Positions 54,716 to 64,000 of a stretch of DNA of 64,000 nucleotides are shown here, one piece after another. Where the stretch lies: NCBI GenBank assembly GCA_030152865.1, contig JASLIW010000087.1:1-64000 (forward strand), given 5' to 3'. The DNA is from Bacteroides sp. (GTDB lineage: Bacteria; Bacteroidota; Bacteroidia; Bacteroidales; Bacteroidaceae). Position 1 is the first letter of the stretch; every line of letters begins with the position of its first letter. A program made the position numbers and the translations under genes. The notes below the pieces were generated by a model, which did not search any database, was not told where the DNA came from, and saw nothing but the letters and a program-made list of their open reading frames with translations.

Positions 54716-57472
54716 TTAGTACCACTCGATATTACTCTGGGTCTGGCTACGTTGCTCCCATTTCAAGTCTTGCAACATACTTGCGTTTGCTCGAATCGTA
54801 AAGTTGTAATACTTCCAAACACCAAATGGTGAGAAGCTGGCTGTCATACTGAAGCAATGCAGATCACGTGTGATGTTGCACGAGGTCTGTGTTACTTTTT
54901 TGGCCTCAAAGTCATAGCCTGTCGTGAAGTTAAATGCCCACTTATTAGAAAGGCGAAGATTACCAGAAGCATTGATGTTATGCGTGTACTTATAGGGGAA
55001 ACGCATCGTCTTTGGATTTATCTTTTTAGGATCCATGCCTCCTGTATCTTCAGAAATATTGAAAGAGTAATTGATATTGACAGACCAGGGCATACTAAAA
55101 GCTTGATAACCATCAGAACTCACTTTTGGTTTTACTTTTTTCTTCTTTTTTTCTGTCCCATCTCCTTCTTCATGAGCTAAGTCTGAGCCCTCTGCTTTAC
55201 TCTTGTCGTTGGAGTCCTCCTCTTTCTTTCCAAACCACTTTTTCCAACTGTTATTATCAAAAGTATAGCTAAAAGAAGATCCCCAGCCTCTGAATCGACC
55301 AAATCGACCATACGACCACTCTGTTTTATCTCCCACATAAACCCTTCCATTTTCATCAAACTGGTAGGCATAAGTAGCAAACTGAGTGTTCATGTTTAGC
55401 GTATAGTTCTTAGATAATTTGAGTCGTAACCTAAAGCTCAAATCACTCCAGCGTTTAGTCTCTGCAGCTGCATTGTATGAGATACTTCCTCCCAACTCAT
55501 CAATCAAGCTTACCTTACGCACCGAGTCATTTCTATCTCGGTACTTCATCTCTAAGTTATTCGATAAGTCGAAGGAGATGTTTCCTTGTTTTCCTCTTCC
55601 TGGCACACCAAACATTTGGCCTTGATAAGGAGAGTAATATTGTTCTTCACCACGATTGTCTGTGTATTTTTCGTAATAGCCATAGCGTGATGCACCAAAA
55701 TCGGGAGCTGCACTAATGGTAACCTGAGGTGTAATGACGTGGCGAATATCAATCTCCTTTTTCTTCATAAAAAGAGGGCGATAGCGTCCATACACCTTAG
55801 TACTTAAGCCCAAACTCGCGTTGTAATCATATACCCTGTTAAACCCATAAACAGTGTCTGTGGGCATTAGTTGTCCTCTTACAGGATCATACTCACGCAT
55901 CACCTTACGGGTGTACCAACGCTCTCTATAATTGAAAGAAGGAGTAATATTAAAGTACTTAAATAAAGTAAATGTTGCACTAATAGGTATGTTATGATTC
56001 ATTGCATTTTCCCAATCGGTCTTTAGATTAGACTTAAAAATCATATCATCCTTAGTCTTAAGAGTATTACTAAAACGTCCTGTATAACTCAAGGATATCT
56101 TCTCATACCAACGTTCTTCACCTGCTGCTTTTTTACGTTTGAATGGGAAAACACGACTTAAACTGATATTCAAATCTGGTAGAGTGATGGCAACCGATGA
56201 ATCTCGAGTTGTCTGAGCTATATTGAAGGTACTTGACAAAGTTAGTTTCTGATCAGGAAAGCTACGGGTGTAGTTAACACTTGAAGTCTTGGTATTTTGA
56301 GTAAGTAGATTTGAGTTGTATAAGTTGTTTATGTTAGAACGCTCATAACTACTTGTTGCAAAGTTTACACTAGCTGAGAAGGAGCTATTCGGACTTGCTT
56401 TAGGATCCTGACGATGCGACCAAACTATTTTGAAGTCTTTGGCTACCATATAATCATCAAGACCTTTATCACCTGTTTTGGTCACCTGATAGTCTGCCAT
56501 TAGATTACCCGAATACTTATAACGTCTGTTGTAGTTCGTTTGAGCACGTATGGCCCAAGACCCTTTAGTAAAGACATCTGTCAGTAGCTTTAGGTCCATC
56601 ATATCACTAATCGCAAAGTAGTAACCTCCACCCGAGAGTCCAAACCCACGACTGTAATCATCCATATAAGAAGGCAAGATAAAACCAGAAGAATAACTGC
56701 TCGAAAAAGGAAAGAAAAAGAAAGGTACAGCAATGGGTAGAGGTACATCTTCTACGACCAAGTATGCTGGCCCTGTCACTACGTTCTTCTTAGGACGCAC
56801 TTTCGCTCGTGTTAGCTGCATATAAAAGTGTGGATGGTCATGACGATCACAAGTCGTGTAGCGCCCATTCTGCATAAAGAACTCGTCTCCACTTCCTTTT
56901 TTTGCCTGATAGCTAGTCACATAACCTTCACCTTGCTGAGTTACAATATTGGTAATAAAGCCCTTCTCTGTCTTGAAGTTATAGCGAATGCCTTTTGTAT
57001 CATAACTACTCTCACCATCCTTAAATACTGTATTGGTTTGTCCGCCTAAGGAGTCTACTAGTCCACGCGCATACACATTACTACTATCTAGGTTCATGGT
57101 GATTAGATCTGCATCTAGCTCTATTTGTTCGTAAGTAACCTTACTACTTCCATAAAGATGGGCCAAACCTCCAAATTCATAAACAATAGAATCTGATGAT
57201 TCAAACTCCACGGGAGCATCGATGGGCTCCTTTTTTTTCTGAATCAGGGAGTCAGTTAAAAGAGAATCAGTAACCAAAGAATCTGGAGCTGTAGTGCCTC
57301 TAGGAGAGGATACAGAATCTGTACCCAAGGAGTCAGTTCGTAAGAACTCTTTGGATATTGGTTTGGGGAGGATAGGACTTCTCTTACGACCTTTACCCAT
57401 CAGTAGTATGGGAAGGAACATAAAGAAGAATATAAATCCATATAATAGATACTTCGCTTTATGTGGCTTCAT
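54716..57472 (-). CDS. LptD-like outer-membrane LPS assembly protein
   Basis: A 918-residue protein with an N-terminal hydrophobic segment (YLLYGFIFFFMFLPILL), a Ser/Thr/Asp-rich linker with repeated DSLxTDS units (about residues 48-75), an OstA-like beta-jellyroll (YEQIELDADLITMNLDSSNVYARGLVDSLGG) and a large C-terminal beta-barrel. It matches the Bacteroidota family called putative LptD, expected to insert LPS in the outer leaflet. The usual LptD disulfide cysteines are not evident. Two TAATTTTG boxes on the minus strand (57480-57487, 57499-57506) precede it. Confidence 0.85.
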   Translation of the reverse strand: MKPHKAKYLLYGFIFFFMFLPILLMGKGRKRSPILPKPISKEFLRTDSLGTDSVSSPRGTTAPDSLVTDSLLTDSLIQKKKEPIDAPVEFESSDSIVYEFGGLAHLYGSSKVTYEQIELDADLITMNLDSSNVYARGLVDSLGGQTNTVFKDGESSYDTKGIRYNFKTEKGFITNIVTQQGEGYVTSYQAKKGSGDEFFMQNGRYTTCDRHDHPHFYMQLTRAKVRPKKNVVTGPAYLVVEDVPLPIAVPFFFFPFSSSYSSGFILPSYMDDYSRGFGLSGGGYYFAISDMMDLKLLTDVFTKGSWAIRAQTNYNRRYKYSGNLMADYQVTKTGDKGLDDYMVAKDFKIVWSHRQDPKASPNSSFSASVNFATSSYERSNINNLYNSNLLTQNTKTSSVNYTRSFPDQKLTLSSTFNIAQTTRDSSVAITLPDLNISLSRVFPFKRKKAAGEERWYEKISLSYTGRFSNTLKTKDDMIFKSNLKTDWENAMNHNIPISATFTLFKYFNITPSFNYRERWYTRKVMREYDPVRGQLMPTDTVYGFNRVYDYNASLGLSTKVYGRYRPLFMKKKEIDIRHVITPQVTISAAPDFGASRYGYYEKYTDNRGEEQYYSPYQGQMFGVPGRGKQGNISFDLSNNLEMKYRDRNDSVRKVSLIDELGGSISYNAAAETKRWSDLSFRLRLKLSKNYTLNMNTQFATYAYQFDENGRVYVGDKTEWSYGRFGRFRGWGSSFSYTFDNNSWKKWFGKKEEDSNDKSKAEGSDLAHEEGDGTEKKKKKVKPKVSSDGYQAFSMPWSVNINYSFNISEDTGGMDPKKINPKTMRFPYKYTHNINASGNLRLSNKWAFNFTTGYDFEAKKVTQTSCNITRDLHCFSMTASFSPFGVWKYYNFTIRANASMLQDLKWEQRSQTQSNIEWY

Positions 57473-57479
57473 TGGCCTA

Positions 57480-57506
57480 CAAAATTACACTTTAATTGCA
57501 AAATTA
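57480..57506 (-). promoter_or_regulatory. Tandem -7 boxes before the LptD-like gene
   Basis: Two copies of TAATTTTG, starts 19 bp apart (57480-57487 and 57499-57506). The distal one gives a leader of about 20 nt; the near one would be almost leaderless. Confidence 0.45.
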
Positions 57507-57560
57507 CATATTCCTGAGTGATTAACTTTAAGAAAGCCTCCATTTAATGTTTTTTATTAA

Positions 57561-58097
57561 CTACAAGAATAAGCGACACCAATGATCAAACTTTTCAACT
57601 CCCTCTTGTCCAAATCTTTGGAGCTTCTGGCGAATATCCTCTACACACTTCTCCTGGCCCAAATGAGTCTTTGAGTAAAAGCTATCTGCAAAACAGATTA
57701 GCTGTTCCTCTAAGCTCTCTGGCTGCATATCTCTATGTGGAAGCGGTAATTTTTGTTGAGTTATTTGAGATAAACTCAAGCCAGTACCTGTGTGCCGTTC
57801 ACAAACTCTAGCGTGCTTAGGATAACCTGCTTGACGTAGCAAGTCGGCGCCTAAATAGCCATGTGCAATATAGGGCTGATCACCAAAGCACAGTATAGCA
57901 GGCGCATGTGTTAAGAAAATACCAATATCATGCAGCATAGCTGCCTCATAAATAAACTGCTGATCCAGCTTGAGTTCGGGATGTAAGCTAGCTAGGGCCA
58001 AAGCTTTGTCAGTAACCGATTGACTATGGTCTATAAGCAACGCTTTCAATTCTTCTTGATTCTGATAGTACTTATCAATAATCTTTAATGGATTCAT
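57561..58097 (-). CDS. HD-domain phosphohydrolase
   Basis: A 178-residue HD-superfamily protein with H (DHSQSVTDKALALA), the HD pair (AAMLHDIGIFLTH), a further His (AHGYLGADLL) and RHTGTGLSL. These metal ligands suggest a phosphohydrolase or nucleotidase; a close match to the putative nucleotidyl-hydrolase HDIG group seems likely, but the substrate is unknown. It lies 52 bp downstream of the transporter gene on the same strand, likely the same transcript. Confidence 0.8.
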   Translation of the reverse strand: MNPLKIIDKYYQNQEELKALLIDHSQSVTDKALALASLHPELKLDQQFIYEAAMLHDIGIFLTHAPAILCFGDQPYIAHGYLGADLLRQAGYPKHARVCERHTGTGLSLSQITQQKLPLPHRDMQPESLEEQLICFADSFYSKTHLGQEKCVEDIRQKLQRFGQEGVEKFDHWCRLFL

Positions 58098-58149
58098 GTC
58101 TTTCTATTCCTTATAATAAGCTACAAGTTTAACTTTAAAAAGTGATAAG

Positions 58150-59058
58150 CTAAGCTTCTGCAAGCTCTTTTTCTTTTTTACGCCGATGCACTTCCAGCTG
58201 ATAGGCATTAAACCCGTTCTGAAAAAAGATATAAGCACCTGGTCCTATCGTTACCAAAGGGTTTAAGTAGGTGTATGCCATCCATATCGCTAAAATTGTG
58301 TTTTTCTGTCCTAGAGATTGTCCACAGGCAATACGTTCTCCATGCTTTGTACCTATAGTTTTACCCACAAAGAACTGCATAAAACAAACCCCTAAGGCGA
58401 CCAGTGTAATCCCTATCAACAAAGCCCAACTGATCTCGTATTCTCGCAAGGCCTCTATCGTTTTGGCAATAGCAATAGATAGAGATACAGCCCACATATA
58501 AAAAGCAAAGTCGGTTTTATTTACTAATATAAAGTGGAGCTTAGGAACATACCTAGCAACCAGCCATGCAGTAAGAAAAGGACCAAATAAGAGAGGAAAT
58601 ACCTTGTAAAAGATGAGTAAAGCACCTTGGGCAAACCCCAAAGTGGGCGTATCTTGAACAAAAGAAAACAACAGAGGTATGGCTAAAGCTGCTGTTGTAT
58701 TACTTAATAAGGTATATGCCGTTACACTATTCATATTCCCATCTAGCTTGGCGGTGATAACAGCAGCGGCTGTAGCAGTGGGACAAATAAAGCAAACCAT
58801 ACCCGCTTGAGCTAAAATCGAATTGAAAGGGACTAAAGCATAATAGACCAATATGGAGCCTACAAGCTGTATGCCTAGCATAACTAAGTGATGAGCTCTA
58901 ATTTTGATTTCTCCAATAGGCACCTTAGAAAAGGTGAGCAGGAGCATGAAAAAAATAAGGTAAGGGGTGATAAACTCTATGGCCAAGAATAAGGGATAGC
59001 CGATAATCCCTACCACCATCGCAATAGGAAGGGTCCAATTCTTTATAAATCTTAACAT
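58150..59058 (-). CDS. Bile acid:sodium symporter (BASS) family transporter
   Basis: A 302-residue integral membrane protein with about nine to ten hydrophobic helices, including the family signature FICPTATAAAVITAKLDGNMNSVTAYTLLSNTTAALAIPLLF, which holds the crossover region of BASS carriers. Substrates vary (bile acids, organic anions, pantoate), so the substrate is unassigned. The C-terminus is charged (LEVHRRKKEKELAEA). The ATG at 59058 is preferred to a TTG at 59061. It diverges from the TonB-dependent receptor gene. Confidence 0.85.
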   Translation of the reverse strand: MLRFIKNWTLPIAMVVGIIGYPLFLAIEFITPYLIFFMLLLTFSKVPIGEIKIRAHHLVMLGIQLVGSILVYYALVPFNSILAQAGMVCFICPTATAAAVITAKLDGNMNSVTAYTLLSNTTAALAIPLLFSFVQDTPTLGFAQGALLIFYKVFPLLFGPFLTAWLVARYVPKLHFILVNKTDFAFYMWAVSLSIAIAKTIEALREYEISWALLIGITLVALGVCFMQFFVGKTIGTKHGERIACGQSLGQKNTILAIWMAYTYLNPLVTIGPGAYIFFQNGFNAYQLEVHRRKKEKELAEA

Positions 59059-59109
59059 CAAGTGATTGTTTTAGAATTCAATATTAGACAATTAATGTTT
59101 TATAAGCCC

Positions 59110-59117
59110 TATATTTG
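59110..59117 (+). promoter_or_regulatory. -7 box of the TonB-dependent receptor gene
   Basis: TATATTTG, 28 bp before the ATG at 59146. It supports that start and excludes the longer frame beginning at 59062. Confidence 0.6.
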
Positions 59118-59145
59118 TCCTGTTTTATTTCAAAATTTTTATAAA

Positions 59146-61200
59146 ATGCACAAAAACAAGTTAGCAAATGGCTACGTGACTCGTTGGAAACGATTCAGCC
59201 ATAAGGGTTTCGCTGTTTTTAGTAGCTTGAAAAGAAATGTAAACATCGGTGTATTAGCAGTTTCAACCTTGACCTTTGCTAATCCTGAAGTTGCTTTCTC
59301 TCAAAACAAGGCTACCAAAGAGCAAATAAACTCGTATGAGCTCGAAGAAATCGAGGTCACAGCTAGCCGTGTCCCACTCACTCAAGCTGAGTCGGCGCGC
59401 CTGGTAACTGTACTTACACAGCCTGATATACAAGCTGCTGCAGTACACAGTATCAATGACCTACTTAAATATGCAGTAGGTGTGGATGTTCGCCAACGTG
59501 GCGAATTCGGAATACAAACCGATATCTCTATTCGTGGGGGTACATTCGATCAGATTACTCTTCTATTAAACGGCGTAAACATCAGCAGTCCACAATCAGG
59601 ACATCTTAGCGCCGACTTCCCTGTCTCCCTAGAGGACATTGAGCGCATCGAAATCTTAGAAGGACCAGCAGCTCGTGTATTTGGGACCTCTGCATTCAAT
59701 GGAGCAATCAATATTATTACTAAAAAGGAACGCCAGAGCCACATCGAGGCCAACCTACTTACAGGTGCTTATGGTCTCTTGGGTACTGGTGTGCGAGGCA
59801 ATTACTCCAACAGGCAGTTTACACATCAGCTGTCAAGCCAGTACAATCGAAGTGATGGAGCCACGAGCAATAGTGACTTCCAAACACTCAAGGGCTTTTA
59901 TAGTGGACTTTTCTCCTCAAAAGAAGTGGATGTCAATTGGCAATTGGGTTATAGCGATCAGAAGTTTGGGGCAAATACTTTTTACTCGGCCAAGTTTCCC
60001 AATCAATATGAAAAGACACGCAGATACTTAGGAGCTATTCAGGCTCAGACTAAAGGATGGTTTGTGTTTGCACCTACAGTATACTGGAACAGAGGCTATG
60101 ATAATTTTCAATTGACAAAGGGTTCACCTCAGTTTGAAAACTTCAATCGTACCGATGTGTATGGTGCCAATCTTAATGCTTACTTTCACTCGTTTCTTGG
60201 CAAGACAGCCTTTGGTATGGAGCTGCGAAACGAGGGTATCTTGAGTACTAACTTAGGCAAACCGCTACAGGAAGGACAAGAGGTGAAGATACCTGGTAAA
60301 AAAGAACTTTACTATACTAAGAAAGACAACCGCACCAATATTGCCTACTATTTAGAACAGACACTTGTACTAAACAAATTTAGTGCTTCACTAGGTGTGT
60401 TGGCCAATCTAAACACCTGGCTTGACCATAAATATAGTTTCTACCCAGGCCTTGACTTAGCTTATAGACCTCATACTGACTGGAAACTATTTGCATCTTG
60501 GAACAAAGCCTTGCGTATGCCTACTTTTACAGACCTCTATTATAAAAACCCTGCACAAGAGGGAAATATAGGACTACAACCCGAAGAAACACAAGCCTTT
60601 TCTCTGGGAATCAAGTATAGTAGACCTATCATACAAACTGACTTGAGCCTGTTTTATCACAAAGGCAAGCGCATGATAGACTGGGTGATGTATGGAGAGG
60701 ATGACAACTATCATTCTGCCAACTTTAAGCTCGACAACAGAGGTTTTGAAACCAATACACGTATCCATTTTGATACTTGGTTAGGAGAAGAGTCTTGGCT
60801 AAAAAGTGTGCAGTTTGCTTACAGCTATATTTCTCAAAAAAGAAAAGATGCGGTAGAAATCTACAAATCGAGTTATGCTTTGAATTATCTTAGACATAAA
60901 TTCACTACTCAGCTGCAACACCAACTTTTCACCAACAAGTTAAGACTAAACTGGTCATTTAGGTGGCAGGACCGCATGGGTGATTACTTGGATTACAGCA
61001 ATCCAGATAAGACGAATGGCGAATTAAGACCCTACCCTTCTTATGCTCTACTAGATGTAAGAGCACAGTGGTCTGAAAAAAAATATTTGATTTATGTAGA
61101 GGCTAATAACTTGCTTGATAAAACTTACTTTGATTTGGGTAGCGTACCTCAACCTGGGTTTTGGCTAAAGGCAGGCATCAAGTTAAAACTATACTTATAG
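59146..61200 (+). CDS. TonB-dependent outer-membrane receptor
   Basis: A 684-residue receptor importing a large nutrient across the outer membrane. After an unusual basic extended signal (KLANGYVTRWKRFSHKGFAVFSSLKRNVNIG, then VLAVSTLTFA) comes the plug (LEEIEVTASRVPLTQAESARLV... TDISIRGGTFDQITLLLNGVNISSPQSGHLSADFPVSLEDIERIEILEGPAARVFGTSAFNGAINIITKK) and a 22-strand-type barrel ending in FWLKAGIKLKLYL. There is no SusC N-terminal carboxypeptidase-like domain, so it is a siderophore/cobalamin-type receptor (BtuB-like), but the ligand cannot be read. A duplicated-arm terminator follows. Confidence 0.9.
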   Translation: MHKNKLANGYVTRWKRFSHKGFAVFSSLKRNVNIGVLAVSTLTFANPEVAFSQNKATKEQINSYELEEIEVTASRVPLTQAESARLVTVLTQPDIQAAAVHSINDLLKYAVGVDVRQRGEFGIQTDISIRGGTFDQITLLLNGVNISSPQSGHLSADFPVSLEDIERIEILEGPAARVFGTSAFNGAINIITKKERQSHIEANLLTGAYGLLGTGVRGNYSNRQFTHQLSSQYNRSDGATSNSDFQTLKGFYSGLFSSKEVDVNWQLGYSDQKFGANTFYSAKFPNQYEKTRRYLGAIQAQTKGWFVFAPTVYWNRGYDNFQLTKGSPQFENFNRTDVYGANLNAYFHSFLGKTAFGMELRNEGILSTNLGKPLQEGQEVKIPGKKELYYTKKDNRTNIAYYLEQTLVLNKFSASLGVLANLNTWLDHKYSFYPGLDLAYRPHTDWKLFASWNKALRMPTFTDLYYKNPAQEGNIGLQPEETQAFSLGIKYSRPIIQTDLSLFYHKGKRMIDWVMYGEDDNYHSANFKLDNRGFETNTRIHFDTWLGEESWLKSVQFAYSYISQKRKDAVEIYKSSYALNYLRHKFTTQLQHQLFTNKLRLNWSFRWQDRMGDYLDYSNPDKTNGELRPYPSYALLDVRAQWSEKKYLIYVEANNLLDKTYFDLGSVPQPGFWLKAGIKLKLYL

Positions 61201-61221
61201 TATAAGAATAAGCCCAATTTA

Positions 61222-61260
61222 AAAGGTCCCTGACAGAGGCTTGCTCTTTCAGGGACCTTT
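61222..61260 (+). terminator. Terminator of the TonB-dependent receptor gene
   Basis: A 12-bp stem AAAGGTCCCTGA (61222-61233) with TCAGGGACCTTT (61249-61260), with a nested AGAG/CTCT stem in the loop. A second copy of the right arm lies at 61271-61282, so the left arm can pair with either. Confidence 0.7.
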
Positions 61261-61384
61261 GCCTCCTTTGTCAGGGACCTTTAGCCCTTACATCCCTGCC
61301 TTATTTAGATGCCTTATTCAGCTGTTTTCAAAGGGCCAAAAAGGTAAAACTTCCAATTTGTACTCTAATTTATCCTTTTTATGC

Positions 61385-61392
61385 TAAATTTG
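61385..61392 (+). promoter_or_regulatory. -7 box of the MCE-domain gene
   Basis: TAAATTTG, 63 bp before the ATG. Confidence 0.5.
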
Positions 61393-61455
61393 TAAGCTGA
61401 TATTTCAAACTCCACTAAATGGATTTGAGCAAAAGAATACACTAAAATTAGATGA

Positions 61456-62349
61456 ATGAGGTTCTTTACTAAAGAAGTAAAAATAGGTTTAGCTAGCATC
61501 CTAGCACTTTTCTGTTTAATCTATGGCATCAATTACCTGAAAGGCGTTGATATGTTTAAACCATCAAGCTACATGTATGTAGCATTTAAGGATGTTAATG
61601 GACTAGCCAAATCCAGTCCTGTATTTGCAGATGGCTTTAAGGTGGGTATTGTGCGTGAAATTAACTACGACTATAAAAAACCTGAGAACGTAATTGTGGA
61701 GGTAGAGTTTGATACAGACCTACGTGTCCCCAAAGGAAGCCAAGGAGAACTTGTGCCAGAATTGATGGGTGGGGTGAAGATGAACCTTTTATTGGCGAAT
61801 AACCCGCGAGAAAGTTATGCTGTAGGCGATACTATCCCAGGCTCACTTCAAGAGGGTATTATGGGAGAAGTATCAAAAATGATGCCCGATGTGGCCGAAC
61901 TTCTGCCCAAGCTAGACTCCATACTAGGATCAATAAATACTCTTCTAAACGAACCGGCACTGGCCGAAACACTAAACTCTGTTAATCAAAGTAGTAAGAA
62001 CTTAGAAGTAGCCACTACTGCGCTAAGCCAGCTAATGAGCAACGATATACCTCAGCTCACTCAAAAGATGAATACCATCGGTGATAACTTTGTACAGGTA
62101 AGTGAGTCTCTTGCTCAGATTGAGTTTAGTGAAACTCAATCTAAAATTGATGATGCAATTTCAAATATCAACTTACTCACACAAAAACTGAACCGGAAGG
62201 ATAACACTCTTGGGCTATTCTTAAATGATTCAACTTTATACAAGCGCCTTACCGAAACAGGTGAGCATGCAGCAAAACTCTTAGAGGATATTAAAGAGAA
62301 TCCAAAGCGATACGTTCACTTCTCGGTATTTGGAAAAAAGAAAAAATAG
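61456..62349 (+). CDS. MlaD/MCE-domain lipid-transport protein
   Basis: A 297-residue protein with an N-terminal membrane helix (IGLASILALFCLIYGINYL), one MCE domain (about 38-115: YVAFKDVNGLAKSSPVFADGFKVGIVREINYDYKKPENVIVEVEFDTDLRVPKGS... MGGVKMNLLL) and a long helical C-terminus (about 140-285). It belongs to the periplasmic substrate-binding part of a Mla-type ABC system handling phospholipids between membranes. The mlaE/mlaF partners are not in the window. It lies 330 bp upstream of dnaA on the same strand. Confidence 0.9.
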   Translation: MRFFTKEVKIGLASILALFCLIYGINYLKGVDMFKPSSYMYVAFKDVNGLAKSSPVFADGFKVGIVREINYDYKKPENVIVEVEFDTDLRVPKGSQGELVPELMGGVKMNLLLANNPRESYAVGDTIPGSLQEGIMGEVSKMMPDVAELLPKLDSILGSINTLLNEPALAETLNSVNQSSKNLEVATTALSQLMSNDIPQLTQKMNTIGDNFVQVSESLAQIEFSETQSKIDDAISNINLLTQKLNRKDNTLGLFLNDSTLYKRLTETGEHAAKLLEDIKENPKRYVHFSVFGKKKK

Positions 62350-62679
62350 CTTATACTTAATAAGGTAGAGTTCACACAACTTCTTGAAAAAGATTGCTAT
62401 ATTTAAAGTAGCTGTAGTTTGACCTATTTAGATTCTTTAACCTTCGATAAAAGCTAAGAAAAACATTTGGGTTAATCTTTTATGTTTCAATCTATTGTGA
62501 GTAGGTATATGCTATAAAACATCTTCAGTAATGTTATTTTTTAGCCTAAAAAAGAGACTACTGGGCTGCTTGTATTTTCGATTGATTTTCCAAGAAAAAA
62601 TACATTTGTTTATCTCAAATAAGATTATCAATTTTGTATATATTATAGTTGTTTTAATTTTTAAATGCGCTAAGCCTAT
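62350..62679. other. Gene-free region upstream of dnaA
   Basis: 330 bp, A/T-rich, with no ORF supported. TACATTTG at 62601-62608 is a possible -7 box for dnaA, leaving a leader of about 65-70 nt. I looked for DnaA boxes (TTATCCACA type) and saw none, so I do not call an origin. Confidence 0.5.
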
Positions 62680-64000
62680 ATGAATAAACCAATTCATGTT
62701 GAGCTTTGGGAAGATTGTCTTAAGATCATCAAAGACAATGTTGCAGAGTCGACATACAGTACGTGGTTTGCCCCTATTATCCCCTTAAAGTTTGAGGATA
62801 AAACCTTAGTTATACAAGTTCCTAGCCAATTTTTCTATGAATTTTTGGAAGAGAAGTTTGTTGACTTACTTCGTCATACACTTTATCAAGTGGTGGGCGA
62901 TGGAGCTAAACTCATGTATAATGTTTTGGTAGATAGAAGTGCCAGCGCCACTGTAAATTTAGAAGCGACTAACCGTTCCACTGCAGTACGAGGTAACTAC
63001 CCAGCAGCACAAACTAGAACACATACACAAACTCCAACTGGCTCGCAGCCCACACAGCAGCCTGCACCTATTCAGGATTTAGATCCACGTCTAAACCCCA
63101 ATTACACCTTTGAAACATTCATCGAGGGTGATAGCAACAAGCTATCTAGAAGTGTGGCTGAGGCGGTGGCTGAAAATCCGGCTAAAACTGTTTTTAATCC
63201 TTTCTTTATCCATGGAAATTCAGGTGTAGGAAAGACGCACTTGGCCAATGCTATTGGCTTACGGATCAAAGAGAATTTTCCAGAGAAGCGGGTTCTATAT
63301 GTATCGGCTCACCTCTTCCAAATTCAGTACACTGACTCCGTTCGTAACAATACGACCAATGATTTTATAAACTTCTACCAAACGATAGATGTGCTCATCA
63401 TTGATGATATCCAAGAGTTTGCTGGAGTGGTAAAAACACAAAATACTTTCTTTCATATTTTTAATCACTTGCACCAAAATGGTAAACAATTGATTCTAAC
63501 CTCAGATTTGCCACCTGTACTTTTGCAAGGAATGGAAGATCGACTCCTTACCCGTTTTAAATGGGGTATGGTGGCTGAGCTAGAAAAACCCTCTGTTGAG
63601 TTGCGCAAGGATATTTTACGGAATAAGATTCACCGCGATGGCTTAGATTTTCCTGCTGAGGTAATAAGCTACATTGCCGAAAATGTAGATGATAGTGTTC
63701 GAGACTTAGAGGGTATAGTTATTTCTATTATGGCTCACTCCACCATTTACAACAAAGACATTGACTTAAGCCTTACACAGCGCATCGTCAAGAAAGTAGT
63801 ACAGGAGGAGAAGAAGTCAATCAACATTGAAAATATTCTTCAAGCTACTACTAAGTACTTTGATATTGATGCCAAGCTTATTCACTCTAGATCTCGTAAA
63901 AGAGAGATTGTTCAAGCAAGACACATTGCCATGTATCTTGCTAAAGAATATACCGACTATTCTACACCCAAAATTGGCAAGCTCATTGGGGACAGAAATC
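62680..64000 (+). CDS. dnaA: Chromosomal replication initiator DnaA, cut by the window edge
   Basis: The frame starts at ATG 62680 ([33 protein letters not shown], domain I). A variable Gln/Thr/Pro-rich linker (domain II, about 88-135) follows. The AAA+ domain III has Walker [11 protein letters not shown] near residue 179, Walker [10 protein letters not shown], and the arginine-bearing RLLTRFKWG. Domain IV begins near [58 protein letters not shown], where the window ends. About 440 residues are visible, so only the C-terminal few dozen residues are missing. It is the replication initiator and possibly its own repressor. Confidence 0.97.
   Translation, partial: MNKPIHVELWEDCLKIIKDNVAESTYSTWFAPIIPLKFEDKTLVIQVPSQFFYEFLEEKFVDLLRHTLYQVVGDGAKLMYNVLVDRSASATVNLEATNRSTAVRGNYPAAQTRTHTQTPTGSQPTQQPAPIQDLDPRLNPNYTFETFIEGDSNKLSRSVAEAVAENPAKTVFNPFFIHGNSGVGKTHLANAIGLRIKENFPEKRVLYVSAHLFQIQYTDSVRNNTTNDFINFYQTIDVLIIDDIQEFAGVVKTQNTFFHIFNHLHQNGKQLILTSDLPPVLLQGMEDRLLTRFKWGMVAELEKPSVELRKDILRNKIHRDGLDFPAEVISYIAENVDDSVRDLEGIVISIMAHSTIYNKDIDLSLTQRIVKKVVQEEKKSINIENILQATTKYFDIDAKLIHSRSRKREIVQARHIAMYLAKEYTDYSTPKIGKLIGDRN

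Overview
This 64 kb window is chromosomal DNA of a low-GC member of the Bacteroidota, most likely order Bacteroidales. The evidence is the gene content (DUF5686 protein, Bacteroidota-type LptD-like protein, six-domain S1, NADP malic enzyme fused to a phosphotransacetylase-like domain, dipeptidyl peptidase III), the TonB-dependent receptor with a long basic signal peptide, and above all the promoters. The Bacteroidota -7 box TAnnTTTG recurs in front of most transcription units, sometimes with a -33 TTG or TTTG about 19-21 bp upstream. I see no prophage, insertion sequence, integrase, CRISPR array or secretion island. This is core chromosome.

Layout. 0-10 kb: zapA, RNase Y, cutC, a large secreted xanthan lyase/amidase-like protein, three unknown small genes, a Crp/Fnr regulator and a DUF5686 outer-membrane protein. 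10-16 kb: ribosomal protein S1, RNase Z, an ECF sigma factor with a membrane protein and a Spy-like periplasmic protein, and topoisomerase III. 16.2-16.9 kb: a gene-free stretch holding two near-identical small-RNA-like units on the minus strand. 17-26 kb: nagB, a flavodiiron protein, a radical SAM protein, dipeptidyl peptidase IV, lipoyl synthase, a membrane protein with a degenerate Nudix-like tail, an RsmI-like methyltransferase and fabI. 26-38 kb: HAD phosphatase, groESL, hisS, a zinc metallopeptidase, alpha-L-fucosidase, purA-fur, an AlkD-like protein, dipeptidyl peptidase III and an AraC-type regulator. 38-50 kb: RecQ, initiator tRNA, a Dna2-like nuclease-helicase, an amidase, metY, malic enzyme and pabB-pabC. 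50-64 kb: prolyl oligopeptidase, glutamate dehydrogenase, RlpA, an LptD-like protein, an HD protein, a BASS transporter, a TonB-dependent receptor, an MCE protein and the start of dnaA, which runs off the end.

How the genes work together. Three exopeptidase or oligopeptidase genes (DPP IV, DPP III, prolyl oligopeptidase), glutamate dehydrogenase and malic enzyme suggest peptide and amino-acid catabolism, with some glycan use (fucosidase, nagB). A second theme is envelope building and remodelling: LptD-like, MCE, RlpA, amidase, DUF5686 and the TonB receptor. The flavodiiron protein fits an anaerobe coping with oxygen or nitric oxide.

The most interesting non-coding signals are the small-RNA family (two tandem copies near 16.3-16.7 kb, a diverged candidate near 40.3 kb), a conserved dyad at a fixed distance upstream of the two tandem promoters, and a sigma-54-like promoter in front of groES. 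All functional statements rest on reading motifs by eye; no database search was possible.
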